The notes: a model not told the origin generated them from the sequence alone. DNA of 64,000 nt from Carnegiea gigantea (GCA_029747015.1 JAKOGI010002451.1:44756-108755), one strand, 5' to 3'; counted from the first letter of the stretch, positions 9,347-20,531 are shown. Translations and numbers: made by a program.

Positions 9347-11141
9347 TACTCCCCGGGTTATTTTGAGTTTGTCTCAAACTCAAAGGGTTGGCAAGCCTCT
9401 CAAGAAAGGGGTCGCGCTTACAATATGGGAGCTTTTGGGGAAGGAGGTCACAGGGCATCACCTCTAGAGAGATATAGAAGAGGGTGAGGGGAGGATGATA
9501 AAACGGGTCATCCCTGGTGAGGAGAAGAGGCGGAAGTGGGAAATCTTCTTTGGGGGCAAGGGTTTGGGAAGGATGAATGAGGGTTAAGGCTTGTCGGTCC
9601 TTTTGTGGCTTGGGGCTTTGGCACGATGGAATAGGGGTCAAGGTGATTTTTTTCTCATCCTTAATAAAGGAGTAGGTGTTGAGGCGCCCATGATGAATTA
9701 CATGGCGATCAAACATCCTTGGTCTACCCAACAATATATGGCTTGCATCCATAGGAAGAATGTCACACAATATCTCATCCTTATAGTGGTCTCCAATAGA
9801 AAGAGAAATGAGGCACTGATGAGAAATGTATATACCTTTACCTTGATTTAGCCATTGGATGCTATAAGGCTTAGGATGGGGTGTAGTCTCAAGTTTGAGC
9901 TTGTCCACCATGGGTTTGGATGCAACATTTGTACAACTACCTCCATCGATGATGAGGGTACAAACTTTCCCTTGAATAGTGCACCTTGTGTGGAAAATCG
10001 CCTCTCTTTGCTCCAAGCCTTCTTGAGTAGCAAACCCGCTCAATGCTCGCCTAATGACAAGCAACTCACCTTCATCGGGGCCTATGATAACCTCTTCTTC
10101 TTTTTCCTCCAAACTTTCCTCTTCTTCATGGTCATACTCCTCAAAAGAAGCTTGGTACTCAGCCAGGGAAACAATCTTCTTGTTAGGACACTCAGATGCA
10201 AAATGTCCCATACCTTGACAACGGAAACAACGATCCAGGTCTTTTGGCCGTGAGGGCACTTTTGTGGGAGGTGGAGGGGTGATGGGAGGGACACTTTTGG
10301 CGGGTGAAGGGGGTTGAATTTGTGGGGGAAAGTAAGGTGATTCTTGAGAAAAAGGACGGGAAGGAGTCTTGGAAAAGATGCTCTTTTCCTTAGATTTCTT
10401 TTGTTGCTCTACCTTATAGGCTAGAGAAATCAAGTCATCTAGGGATGAATAGGGTTGCAACTCAATTACATGAGCAATGGACTCATCAAGACCGGTCAAG
10501 TATCTTACCAAGGTTTATGAGTCGTCTTCTTTCAAATCACATTTGAGTAGGAGTTGTTCAAACTCCCGAGTGTATTCTTCCACACTATTGGATCCTTGCT
10601 TGAGTCGATGGAGCTTGAGATAATTGTCTTGCACATAGTGAGAGGGAAGAAACTTGGCCTTGAGTTTTTCTTTCTTTTTGGCCCAAGTTCTGATTTTCCC
10701 TTTCCCGTTTCTTGCTCTTTTCGCTCCAAGGTTAGCCCACCAGATTGAAGCATATTTTCTGAGTTTAAGGGCTACAAGCTTTACCTTCTTATCTTCCGGG
10801 ATGTCCTCATATTCAAAGATCCTCTCAATGGTGTTCAACCAATCGAGAAATAAGTCCGGATCAAGTTGGCCTTCAAATTCGGGGATGTCAATTCGGACAC
10901 CACCAATATTTCCTCCTTGCCTTCGTCTCCTTGGGGGTTCCTCATCACTTGAATTGGCATGGGAGCGATGGACTTCCTCTTCAGATTCAACCACCGGTTC
11001 ATGAGGATGAGAGGGAGTGGGGCTATGAACCCACCTTCTTTTCTCCTCCAAAAGTTGCCCAAGTTGACTTCGAAGATAAGTGAGTTGTGCTTCTAACTCT
11101 TCCACACGTGCTTGGTCGCTTCTTGTGGACTTTGTAGACAT
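9061..11141 (-). pseudogene. Element C Gag-protease running into the 3' LTR
   Basis: Starts at 11141 (MSTKSTRSDQ). A premature stop lies at 10515-10517, then the frame reopens through the CCHC knuckle (CFRCQGMGHFASEC) and protease (LIIDGGSCTN). A one-base loss just before the polypurine tract shifts the frame, so the LTR-encoded tail (EFKDSRHYGEV, 9330-9061) is no longer joined in this copy, although it is in D and E. No RT, RNase H or integrase is present. Confidence 0.85.
9347..9357 (-). promoter_or_regulatory. Polypurine tract, element C
   Basis: CCCGGGGAGTA on the minus strand, directly before the 3' LTR. Confidence 0.7.
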
Positions 11142-11181
11142 GTGGAGATGCGTTGAAGGAAGAATATGCAGCAGGGAAAGT

Positions 11182-11361
11182 GGCACGGTCGTGCAAGGGG
11201 GCACGGTCAGGCCGTGCTATGCTTCGGCTGAAGAAAATGCAGACAAGTAGAGTGGCACGGTCGTGCTTGGCGGCACGAGGGCACCGTGCTCCGTCTCGAC
11301 TTGAAGATTCTTGGAAAAAGAATATGGCACGGTCGTGTGTTGTGGCACGGGGGCACCGTGC
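11182..11361 (-). other. GC hairpin array in leader of element C, three units
   Basis: Units at 11182-11217, 11254-11289 and 11326-11361: an exact 72-bp period as in B and D. Confidence 0.85.
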
Positions 11362-11472
11362 TGCTTCTCTGGTCTTCAAGACTTCGGATTGCCGGGTTGT
11401 GCCTCTTTTTTTTTTTGTATTTTGGCTTTTTGGGATGTGTTTGGGTATGATGTGGGTCACTTAAAAGCCTTG

Positions 11473-11484
11473 GCTCTGATACCA
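11473..11484 (-). promoter_or_regulatory. Primer-binding site, element C
   Basis: GCTCTGATACCA on the plus strand, two bases from the 5' LTR. Confidence 0.9.
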
Positions 11485-11486
11485 AT

Positions 11487-12631
11487 TGATGTAGATGTGG
11501 GTGGGCAAGTGAACCAAATCAAACTCCAACTCAAATAAGCCAAATTGGAAAGAGAAATGAAAGATTGATGAAGCAACTTCACTAAACAAGAAAAAGGGAT
11601 AGAAAGATCTGTAATTGAGATAATCCTTCAACGGGAGCACTACAATGACGACTTGGGCTAATTCTCTTGGCTTACCAAGGAATCACTCCAATTGGAAAAA
11701 AAGATCGAGAACCTAGAACCACCACTTGAATTAGCAAATCAAGATCTAGAACTAGGATATTTTTGAGACACAAAGGGAACACTCTAAAGGTGCTTGTATT
11801 GCTTTGGAAATTTCTTACAATTCTGAATGATTAGCTTCACATGCCCCTCCCCTTTTATAGACTCAGCAAAAGACAATCAAAGGACTCAAATAACTCCTAA
11901 CAATTAAAACTAGCTAATGAAAAGTCGAAGAAAAATGAAAAGACTCATCATAAAAGGGGTGGGGGAGGTTACAAGGAATATTCTAGGATTTTTGCGGCTG
12001 ATTACATCAATCTAGAAGCATCTAAAACGTGCACAATATCAGCCAACACAAAATATATTGAACCTAAGACTCTTCATATTCCCAGCATTAATCCTTGCAA
12101 CTGCCTCAACTTCAACAGAGCATAACTTCCAGAATACTCGTCCAAATCACGCGTTCTTGGGCTTGTTAGAAAGCCATGGAAGTCTATTTTCCAGAATGGG
12201 CTCATGTGCTCAATTTGGATAAGCGGTTTGAAAGTTATGGCCCAAACAATGCACCTATCTCAGACTGGACTGGATCAGCAAAACGTATCTTTGAGTGATA
12301 TTTTGCCCAATCAAATGGTGTCCAAATTAAACAAACTTGGGCTTATTTGAAAGCTGAAATCTTAAACTTCAAAACCATGTGGAGCCTCAAGTTGTGGGTC
12401 CACTTGAGCTTGTCCAAAAATGGTCACAAAAATCGGGTTCCGCAGGGATGAATTCGGCACCAAATTTCTAGCAAAGTTTAACCTCTTTTTGACCTCTCCA
12501 TAGTGTCGCGAGTCTTTGAACGCACTTAAGAAGACCAAATAGGCACATTTCCATGCATGATCTTCTTTGACCCTTTTCTTCTTTGAAATTGGACTTGAAT
12601 AAAAATGATGCATATGGAATATATGCATTCA
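11487..12631 (-). repeat. 5' LTR of element C
   Basis: 1145 bp, paired with 8194-9346. It carries many small indels relative to its partner in the R-U5 part. Encodes the U3 tail at 12628-12362 with an intact frame. Confidence 0.87.
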
Positions 12632-14919
12632 ACTTGATGATCTTTGGTCCATAGCAAGACCGAGGAGGAGCATGCCAAGCATTTGCAACAAGTTTTGGAG
12701 ATTCTTTCACAAGAACAACTTTATGGCAATATGGAGAAATGCTTTTTCTTCACTCCTCAAGTGGTATTCTTTGGTTTCATTGTTTCCGCCCAAGGCCTCC
12801 AAGTTGATGAAAGCAAGATCAAGGCTATTCAAGAGTGGCCAACTCCTACATCCATCACTCAAGTAAGGAGTTTTCATGACCTAGCCTCATTTTACCGGAG
12901 GTTCATTAGAAATTTCAGCACAATTATGGCTCCTATGACTGAGGTAATTAAAGGCAAAGAGTTTTCATGGAACGAGCAAGCACAACAAGCTTTTGAAGAG
13001 ATCAAGAAGAAGCTCACTAGTTCCCCCGTTCTAGCCTTGCCCGACTTTACCAAGTCTTTGAAGTAGAGTGTGATGCATCCGGGGTAGGAATTGGAGTTGT
13101 CCTATCTCAAGAGAAGAGACCCATTGCCTTTTTCAGTGAGAAGCTCAACGATGCCAAGAAGAAGTACTCCACCTATGACAAGGAGTTTTATGCAATCATT
13201 AGAGCATTGGAGCATTGGCGTCATTACTTTGTTGGAGGTGAATTCATCCTTCATTCTGACCATGAAGCTCTCAAATACATCCACGGACAACATAAGCTCA
13301 ACCCTAGACATGCTAAATGGGTAGAGTATCTTCAGTCCTTCCACTTCACTATCCAACATAAGGCGGGAACTCTCAACAAAGGAGCTGATGCATTATCAAG
13401 AAGGTACTTATTACTCTCTACTTTAAGTACTAAAGTACTTGGATTTGAAGTTGTTAAGGATTTGTACCCAAAAGATGATGATTTCAAGGACATTTTTGAG
13501 AAGTGTCTTAAGCACCCCCATGGGTTGTTCCACTTAGAAGATGGGTTCCTATTCAAAGGTTCACGCCTTTGTATCCCTCAATGTGGATTTCGTGAACTAC
13601 TTATCCAAGAGCTACATGGAGGAGCCCTAGCTGGCCATTTTGGTGTCGAGAAGACTAGGTCAATGTTGAAGGAACATTACTATTGGCCTAAGATGTCAAG
13701 AGATGTAGAGCATTTCATCAAAAGATGTTCTACTTGTCAAATGGCTAAGAGCCATTCTTTGCCCCAAGGATTGTATTCTCCACTTCCCATTCCTCAAGCA
13801 CCTTAGGAAGATATTAGCTTGGATTTCATCACGGGTTTACCTAGAACCCAAAGGAACAAAGACTCCATTATGGGGGTTGTGGATCGATTCTCCAAGATGG
13901 CGCATTTCATCCCTTGCCACACCACTAATGATGCTACTCAAGTGGCTAGTCTTTATTTCAAGGAGATTGTGAGACTACATGTCATTCCAAAGAGCATGGT
14001 ATCCGATCGTGACTCCAAGTTTCTTAGTCATTTTTGGCTAACTCTATGGCGCAAATTGGGTACTCAACTCAAGTTTAGCACTACTTGTCACCCCCAAACT
14101 GATGGCCAAACTGAAGTCACTAATAGGACTTTGGGTACCTTACTTCGAGTCCTAGTGAAGAAGCATTTGAAGAATTGGGATGAGTTGCTACCACATGCCG
14201 AGCTTGCATTCAATCGAGTGCCTAGCAAGTCGACCCAACTCTCTCCATTTCAAGTTGTCTATGGCTACAATCCCAAGAGTCCCTTGGAACTTGTTCCCAT
14301 TCCAACTCCCACAAAATTTAGTTGGGAAGCTGAAAAAAGAGCCAAGGAGATCCAAGAACGTCATGCAAGAGTTAGAGATAACATTGCCAAGGCTAATGAG
14401 AGAGCCATGCAAAGCGCCAACAAGCATCGCAAGGAGGTACATTTTCAGCCAGGAGATTTGGTATGGCTTCACATGAGGAAGGAGCGTTTCCCTTCAAAGA
14501 GAAAATCTAAGTTGATGCCGCGTTCCGATGGTCCATTTGAAATCCTTGAGAAGGTTGGGACCAATGCATACAAGGTTGATCTACCTGGAGATTATGGAGT
14601 TTCGGCTACCTTCAATGTCTCCGATCTTAGCCCCTTTTTCGATGATGAGCCCCTTCCTAGTTTGAGGGCAAACTTTCACTTACCCGGGGGGAATGATGGA
14701 GACCATCGTGAGAAGCCCAAGGACCATCAAGCTCAGCCCAAGGAGGACTCACTCAAGCTTCAAGAAGTCAAGGAAGTTGCCAAACTTTGCCGGAAATTGG
14801 CGTTCATACCCGAAGAGGTAGTGCCGCCTTCATCCAGAAATTTCCCGCTTTTTGTGTGCACTTTTGGCCTACCTAAAGTGGTCCCACAACTTGGGGCTCC
14901 ACATGGTTTTGAAGTTTAA
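12632..14919 (+). pseudogene. Element B RT end, RNase H and integrase
   Basis: It continues B past element C. RT thumb ([25 protein letters not shown]), a frameshift near 13050, RNase H ([23 protein letters not shown]), integrase HHCC finger (H-x-H and CSTC near 13735), a stop at 13804, the integrase core ([24 protein letters not shown]) and the C-terminal domain (PGDLVWLHMRKERFPSKR, SDGPFEILEKV). The frame passes the polypurine tract and reads 226 bases into the 3' LTR to 14919. Integrase would insert the DNA copy into chromosomes; this copy is dead. Confidence 0.87.
14685..14693 (+). promoter_or_regulatory. Polypurine tract, element B
   Basis: CGGGGGGAA next to the 3' LTR start; also part of the open integrase frame. 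Confidence 0.75.
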
Positions 14920-15786
14920 GATTTTAGCTTTCAAATAAGCCCAAGTTTGTTTAATTTGGACGTCATTTGATTGGGCAAAATATCACTCAAAGATACGTTA
15001 TGCTGATCCAGTCCAGTCTGAGATAGGTGCATTGTTTGGGACATAACTTTCAAACCGCTTATCCAAATTGATAAAATGAGCCCATTATGGAAATTAGACT
15101 TCCAGGGCTTTCTAACAAGCCCAAGAACGCGTGATTTGCCCGAGTATTCTGGAAGTTATGCTCTGTTGAAGTTGAGGCAGTTGCAAGGATTAATGCTGGG
15201 AATATGAAGAGTCTTCGGTTACATATACTTGTGTGGCTGATATTGTGCACGTTTAGATGCTTCTAGATTGATGTAATCAGCTGCAAAAATCCTAGAATAT
15301 TCCTTGTAACCTCCCCCACCCCTTTTATGATGAGTCTTTTCATTTTTCTTAGACTTTTCATTATCTAGTTTTAATTGTTAGGAGTTATTTGAGTCCTTTG
15401 ATTGTCTTTTGCTGAGTCTATAAAAAGGGGAGGGGCGTGTGAAGCTATTCATTCAGCATTGTAAGAAATTTCCAAAGCAATACAAGTACTTTGAGTGTAT
15501 TTCTCAAAGGTGCAACTAAATTCCTAGTTCTATATCTTGAATTGTGGCAAATTCAAGTGGTGTTCTAGGTTCTCTTCCTTTTCCAATTGGAGTGATTCCT
15601 TGGTTAAGACAAGAGAATTAGCCCAAGGTCAAGTCATTGAGTGGCTCTGTGAAGGATTATCTCAATTACATGATCTTGTTCTATTCCTTTTTCTTGTGCA
15701 GTGAAATTCTTCATCCATCTCATCCATCTTTCATTTCTCCTCCCAATTTGGCTTATCTTGAGTTGGAGTTTGATTTGGTTCACTTG
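14694..15786 (+). repeat. 3' LTR of element B, truncated
   Basis: Matches 4486-5595 but stops at GGTTCACTTG (15786), where the minus-strand LTR of D begins. The lost 3' end seems to be at 28551-28575. Confidence 0.85.
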
Positions 15787-16976
15787 TGATGTATATGTAG
15801 GGGGGGTAAGTGAACCAAATCAAACTCCAACTCAAAATAAGCCAAATTGGGAAGAGAAATGAAAGATGGATGAGATGGATGAAGAATTTCACTACACAAG
15901 AAAAAGGAATAGAACAAGATCTTGTAATTGAGATAATCCTTCACGGAGCCACTCAATGACTTGACCTTGGGCTAATTCTCTTGTCTTAACCAAGGAATCA
16001 CTCCAATTGGAAAAGGAAGAGAACCTAGAACACCACTTGAATTTGCCACAATTCAAGATATAGAACTAGGAATTTAGTTGCACTTTTGAGAAACACACTC
16101 AAAGTACTTGTATTGCTTTGGAAATTTCTTACAATGCTGAATGAATAGCTTCACACGCCCCTCCCCTTTTTATAGACTCAGCAAAAGACAATCAAAGGAC
16201 TCAAATAACTCCTAACAATTAAAACTAGCTAATGAAAAGTCTAAGAAAAATGAAAAGACTCATCATAAAAGGGGGTGGGGGAGGTTACAAGGAATATTCT
16301 AGGATTTTTGCAGCTGATTACATCAATCTAGAAGCATCTAAAACGTGCACAATATCAGCCACACAAGTATATGTAACCGAAGACTCTTCATATTCCCAGC
16401 ATTAATCCTTGCAACTGCCTCAACTTCAACAGAGCATAACTTCCAGAATACTCGGCCAAATCACGCGTTCTTGGGCTTGTTAGAAAGCCCTGGAAGTCTA
16501 TTTTCCAGAATGGGCTCATTTGCTCAATTTGGATAAGCGGTTTGAAAGTTATGGCCCAAACAATGCACCTATCTCAGACTGGACTGGATCAGCACAACGT
16601 ATCTTTGAGTGATATTTTGCCCAATCAAATGATGTCCAAATTAAACAAACTTGGGCTTATTTGAAAGCTGAAATCTTAAACTTCAAAACCATGTGGAGCC
16701 TCAAGTTGTGGGACCACTTTAGGTAGGCCAAAAGTGCACACAAAAAGCGGGAAAATTCGGGATGAAGGCGGCATTACGTCTTTGGGCATGAACGCCAATT
16801 TCCGGCAAAGTTTTGCAACTTCTTTGACTTCTTCATGGTGTCTAAAGTCCTTGAACTCACATAATAAGAGAAAATATGAGAGTTCCCATGCACGCTCTTG
16901 TTTGACACTTTTCTTCTTGGAAGTTGACCTTAAATAAAAATAAAAATAAAAATGATGCATATGAGAATATGCATCA
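15787..16976 (-). repeat. 3' LTR of element D
   Basis: 1190 bp. Begins on the minus strand with the TGATGCATAT palindrome and ends CATATACATCA. A short TTTTTA repeat follows the palindrome. The first 301 bases are coding for the end of the Gag-protease frame. Confidence 0.88.
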
Positions 16977-18772
16977 TACTCCCCGGGTGGTTTTGAGTTT
17001 GTCCTCAAACTCAATGGGTTAGCAAGCTTCTCAAGAAAGGGGTCACGCTCACAATATGGGAGCTTTTGGGGAAGGAGGTCACAGGGCATCACCTCTAGAG
17101 AGATATAGAAGAGGGTGAGGGGAGGATGATAAAACGGGTCATACCTGGTGAGGAGAAGAGGCGGAAGTGGGAAATCTTCTTTGGGGGCAAGGGTTTGGGA
17201 AGGATGAATGAGGGTTAAGGCTTGTCGGTCTTTTTGTGGCTTGGGGGTTTGGCACGATGGAATAGGGGCCAAGGTGATTTTCTTCTCATCCTTAATAAAG
17301 GAGTAGGTGTTGAGGCGCCCATGATGAATTACATGGCGATCAAACATCCATGGTCTACCCAACAATATATGGCTTGCATCCATAGGAAGAATGTCACACA
17401 ATATCTCATCCTTATAGTGGTCTTCAATAGAAAGAGAAATGAGGCACTGATGAGAAATGTTTATACCTTTGCCTTGATTTAGCCATTGGATGCTATAAGG
17501 CGTAGGATGGGGTGTAGTCTCAAGTTTGAGCTTGTCCACCATGGTTTTGGATGCAACATTTGTACAACTACCTCCATCGATGATGAGGGTACAAACTTTC
17601 CCTTGAATAGTGCACCTTGTGTGGAAAATCGCCTCTCTTTGCTCCAAGCCTTCTTGAGTAGCAAATCCGCTCAATGCTCGCCTAATGACAAGCAACTCAC
17701 CTTCATCGGGGCCTATGATAACCTCTTCTTCTTTTTCCTCCAAACTTTCCTCTTCTTCATGGTCATGCTCCTCAAAAGAAGCTTGGTACTCAGCCAGGGA
17801 AACAATCTTCTTGTTAGGACACTCAGATGCAAAATGTCCCATACCTTGACAACGGAAACAACGAACCTGGTCTTTTGGCCGTGAGGGCACTTTTGTGGGA
17901 GGTGGAGGGGTGATGGGAGGGACACTTTTGGCGGGTGAGGGGGTTTGAATTTGTGGGGGAAAGTAAGGTGATTCTTGAGAAAAAGGACGGGAAGGAGTCT
18001 TAGAAAAGATGCTCTTTTCCTTAGATTTCTTTTGTTGCTCTACCTTATAGGCTAGAGAACTCAAGTCATCTAGGGATGAGTAAGGTTGCAACTCAATTAC
18101 ACGAGCAATGGACTCATCAAGACCGGTTAAGTATCTTACCAAGGTTTGTGAGTCGTCTTCTCTCAAATCACATTTGAGTAGGAGTTGTTCAAACTCCCGA
18201 GTGTATTCTTCTACACTCTTGAATCCTTGCTTGAGGCGGTGGAGTTTCAGATAATTATCTTGCACATAGTGTGAGGGAAGAAACTTGGCCTTAAGTTTTT
18301 CTTTCATTTTGGCCCACGTTCTAATTTTCCCTTTCCCATTTCTTGCTCTTTTCGCTCCAAGGTTAGCCCACCAGATTGAAGCATATTTGCGGAGTTTAAG
18401 GGCTAAAAGTTTTACCTTTTTGTCCTCCGGGATGTCCTCATATTCAAAGATCCTCTCAATGGTGTGCAACCAATCGAGAAATAAGTCCGGGTCAAGTTGG
18501 CCTTCAAATTCGGGGATGTCAATTCGGACACCACCAATATTGCTTCCTTGCCTTCGTCTCCTTGGCACTTCTTCGTCACTAGAATTAGCTCGAGATTGAA
18601 GGACTTCTTCTTCCGATTCGACCACCGGTTCATGAGGATGAGAGGGAGGGGGGCTATGAACCCACCTTCGTTTTTCCTCCAAAAGTTGCCCAAGTTGAGT
18701 TCGAAGATAGGTGACTTGCGCTTTTAATTCTTCCACACGTGCTTGGTCGCTTCTTGTGGACTTTGTAGACAT
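16676..18772 (-). CDS. Element D Gag-protease with LTR-encoded tail
   Basis: An intact 698-codon frame, the only long undamaged retroelement frame here. Start chosen at 18772 (MSTKSTRSDQ) by match to B and C. Residues 1-45 coiled coil; about 95-230 capsid-like; a proline-rich linker; CCHC knuckle CFRCQGMGHFASEC near residue 305; protease LIIDGGSCTN near residue 398; then about 100 residues encoded inside the 3' LTR from 16976 (EFKDFRHHEEVKEVAKLCRKL...). It makes particles and cleaves Gag but has no polymerase or integrase, so mobility would depend on other elements. Upstream ATG at 18988 is an alternative start. Confidence 0.88.
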   Translation of the reverse strand: MSTKSTRSDQARVEELKAQVTYLRTQLGQLLEEKRRWVHSPPPSHPHEPVVESEEEVLQSRANSSDEEVPRRRRQGSNIGGVRIDIPEFEGQLDPDLFLDWLHTIERIFEYEDIPEDKKVKLLALKLRKYASIWWANLGAKRARNGKGKIRTWAKMKEKLKAKFLPSHYVQDNYLKLHRLKQGFKSVEEYTREFEQLLLKCDLREDDSQTLVRYLTGLDESIARVIELQPYSSLDDLSSLAYKVEQQKKSKEKSIFSKTPSRPFSQESPYFPPQIQTPSPAKSVPPITPPPPTKVPSRPKDQVRCFRCQGMGHFASECPNKKIVSLAEYQASFEEHDHEEEESLEEKEEEVIIGPDEGELLVIRRALSGFATQEGLEQREAIFHTRCTIQGKVCTLIIDGGSCTNVASKTMVDKLKLETTPHPTPYSIQWLNQGKGINISHQCLISLSIEDHYKDEILCDILPMDASHILLGRPWMFDRHVIHHGRLNTYSFIKDEKKITLAPIPSCQTPKPQKDRQALTLIHPSQTLAPKEDFPLPPLLLTRYDPFYHPPLTLFYISLEVMPCDLLPQKLPYCERDPFLEKLANPLSLRTNSKPPGEYDAYSHMHHFYFYFYLRSTSKKKSVKQERAWELSYFLLLCEFKDFRHHEEVKEVAKLCRKLAFMPKDVMPPSSRIFPLFVCTFGLPKVVPQLEAPHGFEV
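16977..16987 (-). promoter_or_regulatory. Polypurine tract, element D
   Basis: CCCGGGGAGTA on the minus strand; also read as codons of the Gag-protease frame. Confidence 0.7.
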
Positions 18773-18813
18773 GTTGGAGATGCTTTGAAGGAAGAATAGG
18801 CAGCAGGGAAAGT

Positions 18814-18993
18814 GGCACGGTCGTGCAAGCGGGCACGGGCAGGCCGTGCTATGCTTCGACTTGAAGAAATGCAGAAAATTACCGTGGCACGGTCGTGCTT
18901 GGTGGCACGGGGGCACCGTGCTGCGTCTCGGCTTGCAGATTTCTGGAAAATGAATATGGCACGGACGTGTGGTATGGCACGGGGGCACCGTGC
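18814..18993 (-). other. GC hairpin array in leader of element D, three units
   Basis: Units at 18814-18849, 18886-18921 and 18959-18993, again 72 bp apart. Confidence 0.85.
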
Positions 18994-19118
18994 TGCTTCT
19001 CTGGTCTTCGAGACTGGGTTTGCCGGTTTGTGCCTCTTTTTTTTTTTTGTTTTTTTTTTTTGTATGTTTTGCTTTTTGGGATGTATGTGGGTGTGATGTG
19101 GGTCACTTAAGAACCTTG

Positions 19119-19130
19119 GCTCTGATACCA
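19119..19130 (-). promoter_or_regulatory. Primer-binding site, element D
   Basis: GCTCTGATACCA on the plus strand. A T-rich tract (A-rich in the RNA) near 19036-19061 lies between it and the hairpin array. Confidence 0.9.
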
Positions 19131-19132
19131 AT

Positions 19133-20321
19133 TGATGTACATGTGGGGGGGTAAGTGAACCAAATCAAACTCCAACTCAAAATAAGCCAAATTGGGAAGA
19201 GAAATGAAAGATGGATGAGATGGATGAAGAATTTCACTACACAAGAAAAAGGAATAGAACAAGATTTTGTAATTGAGATAATCCTTCACGGAGCCACTCC
19301 ATGACTTGACCTTGGGCTAATTCTCTTGTCTTATCCAAGGAATCACTCCAATTGGAAGAGGAAGAGAACCTAGAACACCACTTGAATTTGCCACAATTCA
19401 AGATATAGAACTAGGAATTTAGTTGCACTTTTGAGAAACACACTAAAAGTACTTGTATTGCTTTGGAAATTTCTTACAATGCTGAATGAATAGCTTCACA
19501 CGCCCCTCCCCTTTTTATAGACTCAGCAAAAGACAATCAAAGGACTCAAATAACTCCTAACAATTAAAACTAGCTAATGAAAAGTCTAAGAAAAATGAAA
19601 AGACACATCATAAAAGGGGGTGGGGGAGGTTACAAGGAATATTCTAGGATTTTTTCAGCTGATTACATCAATCTAGAAGCATCTAAAACGTGCACAATAT
19701 CAGCCACACAAATATATGTAACCTAAGACTCTTCATATTCCCAGCATTAATCCTTGCAACTGCCTCAACTTCAACAGAGCATAACTTCCAGAATACTCGG
19801 CCAAATCACGCGTTCTTGGGCTTGTTAGAAAGCCCTGGAAGTCTATTTTCCAGAATGGGCTCATTTGCTCAATTTGGATTAGTGGTTTGAAAGTTATGGC
19901 CCAAACAATGCACCTATCTCAGACTAGACTGGATCAGCATAACGTATCTTTGAGTGATATTTTACCCAATCAAATGACGTCCAAATTAAACAAACTTGGG
20001 CTTATTTGAAAGCTGAAATCTTAAACTTCAAAACCATGTGGAGCCTCAAGTTTTGGGACCACTTTAGGTAGGCCAAAAGTGCACACAAAAAGCGGGAAAA
20101 TTCGGGATGAAGGCGGCATTACGTCTTCGGGCATGAACGCCAATTTCCGGCAAAGTTTTGCAACTTCTTTGACTTCTTCATGGTGTCTAAAGTCCTTGAA
20201 CTCACATAATAAGAGAAAATATGAGAGTTCCCATGCACGCTCTTGTTTGACACTTTTCTTCTTGGAAGTTGACCTTAAATAAAAATAAAAATAAAAATGA
20301 TGCATATGGGAATATGCATCA
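19133..20321 (-). repeat. 5' LTR of element D
   Basis: 1189 bp, close match to 15787-16976 with scattered substitutions. Confidence 0.88.
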
Positions 20322-20325
20322 TAAA

Positions 20326-20529
20326 TGATGGAGACCATCGTGAAAAGCCCAAGGACCATCAAGCTCAGCCCAAGGAGGACTCACTCAAGCTTCAAGAAGT
20401 CAAGGAAGTTGCCAAACTTTGCCGGAAATTGGCGTTCATACCCGAAGAGGTAGTGCCGCCTTCATTCAGAAATTTCCCGCTTTTTGTGTGCACTTTTGGC
20501 CTACCTAAAGTGGTCCCACATATACATCA
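20326..20529 (+). repeat. Mini-LTR (5' LTR of element E)
   Basis: Only 204 bp: the first ~195 bases of a B-type LTR joined to its last ~14 bases at a CCCACA microhomology. The TATA box and all R-U5 hairpins are gone, but the U3 tail frame (KEVAKLCRKLAFIPEEVV) and the LTR end next to the primer-binding site remain. Confidence 0.85.
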
Positions 20530-20531
20530 AT

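Larger units (their letters stand above)
8194..12631 (-). mobile_element. Element C: non-autonomous Gag-protease LTR element
   Basis: Two LTRs (8194-9346 and 11487-12631) flank a 2.1-kb interior with primer-binding site, hairpin array, gag and protease but no RT or integrase. Flanks are ACTTT (8189-8193) and ACTTG (12632-12636), a 5-bp duplication with one change. It splits element B's RT between the phenylalanine and the two aspartates of YFDD. It fits the class of terminal-repeat elements carrying only Gag (TR-GAG type). Confidence 0.9.
4486..15786 (+). mobile_element. Element B: autonomous-type Ty3/gypsy element, decayed
   Basis: 5' LTR 4486-5595, primer-binding site, hairpin leader, Gag-protease from 5941, RT to 8193, then (after element C) the rest of RT, RNase H and integrase to 14919, and a 3' LTR from 14694 broken at 15786. 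It lies in the gag of A; the left target site is TTTTG (4481-4485), but the matching right copy is missing. A 25-base match to the lost end of its 3' LTR is at 28551-28575. Several frameshifts and stops make it non-functional. Confidence 0.85.
15787..20321 (-). mobile_element. Element D: non-autonomous Gag-protease LTR element with intact frame
   Basis: LTRs 15787-16976 and 19133-20321 flank primer-binding site, hairpin array and a single open Gag-protease frame. The flanks (ACTTG and TAAAT-type) do not match, so its insertion boundaries were changed later: its 5' LTR abuts the mini-LTR of element E. Confidence 0.88.

Noticed and set aside
9591..9851. Plus-strand frames opposite Gag-protease (also 10654, 17222, 18285)
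   Set aside because: Shadows of the minus-strand gag-protease genes of C and D; the two copies match because the elements do.
13091..13324. Separate small gene inside element B
   Set aside because: It overlaps RNase H in another frame; the RNase H frame is open over the same stretch.
16345..16536. Small repeated frames starting MHNISHTSICN on both strands (also 4851, 8750, 15059, 19690, 27682)
   Set aside because: They lie antisense to the LTRs of B-F and recur only because the LTR recurs; no start context or domain.
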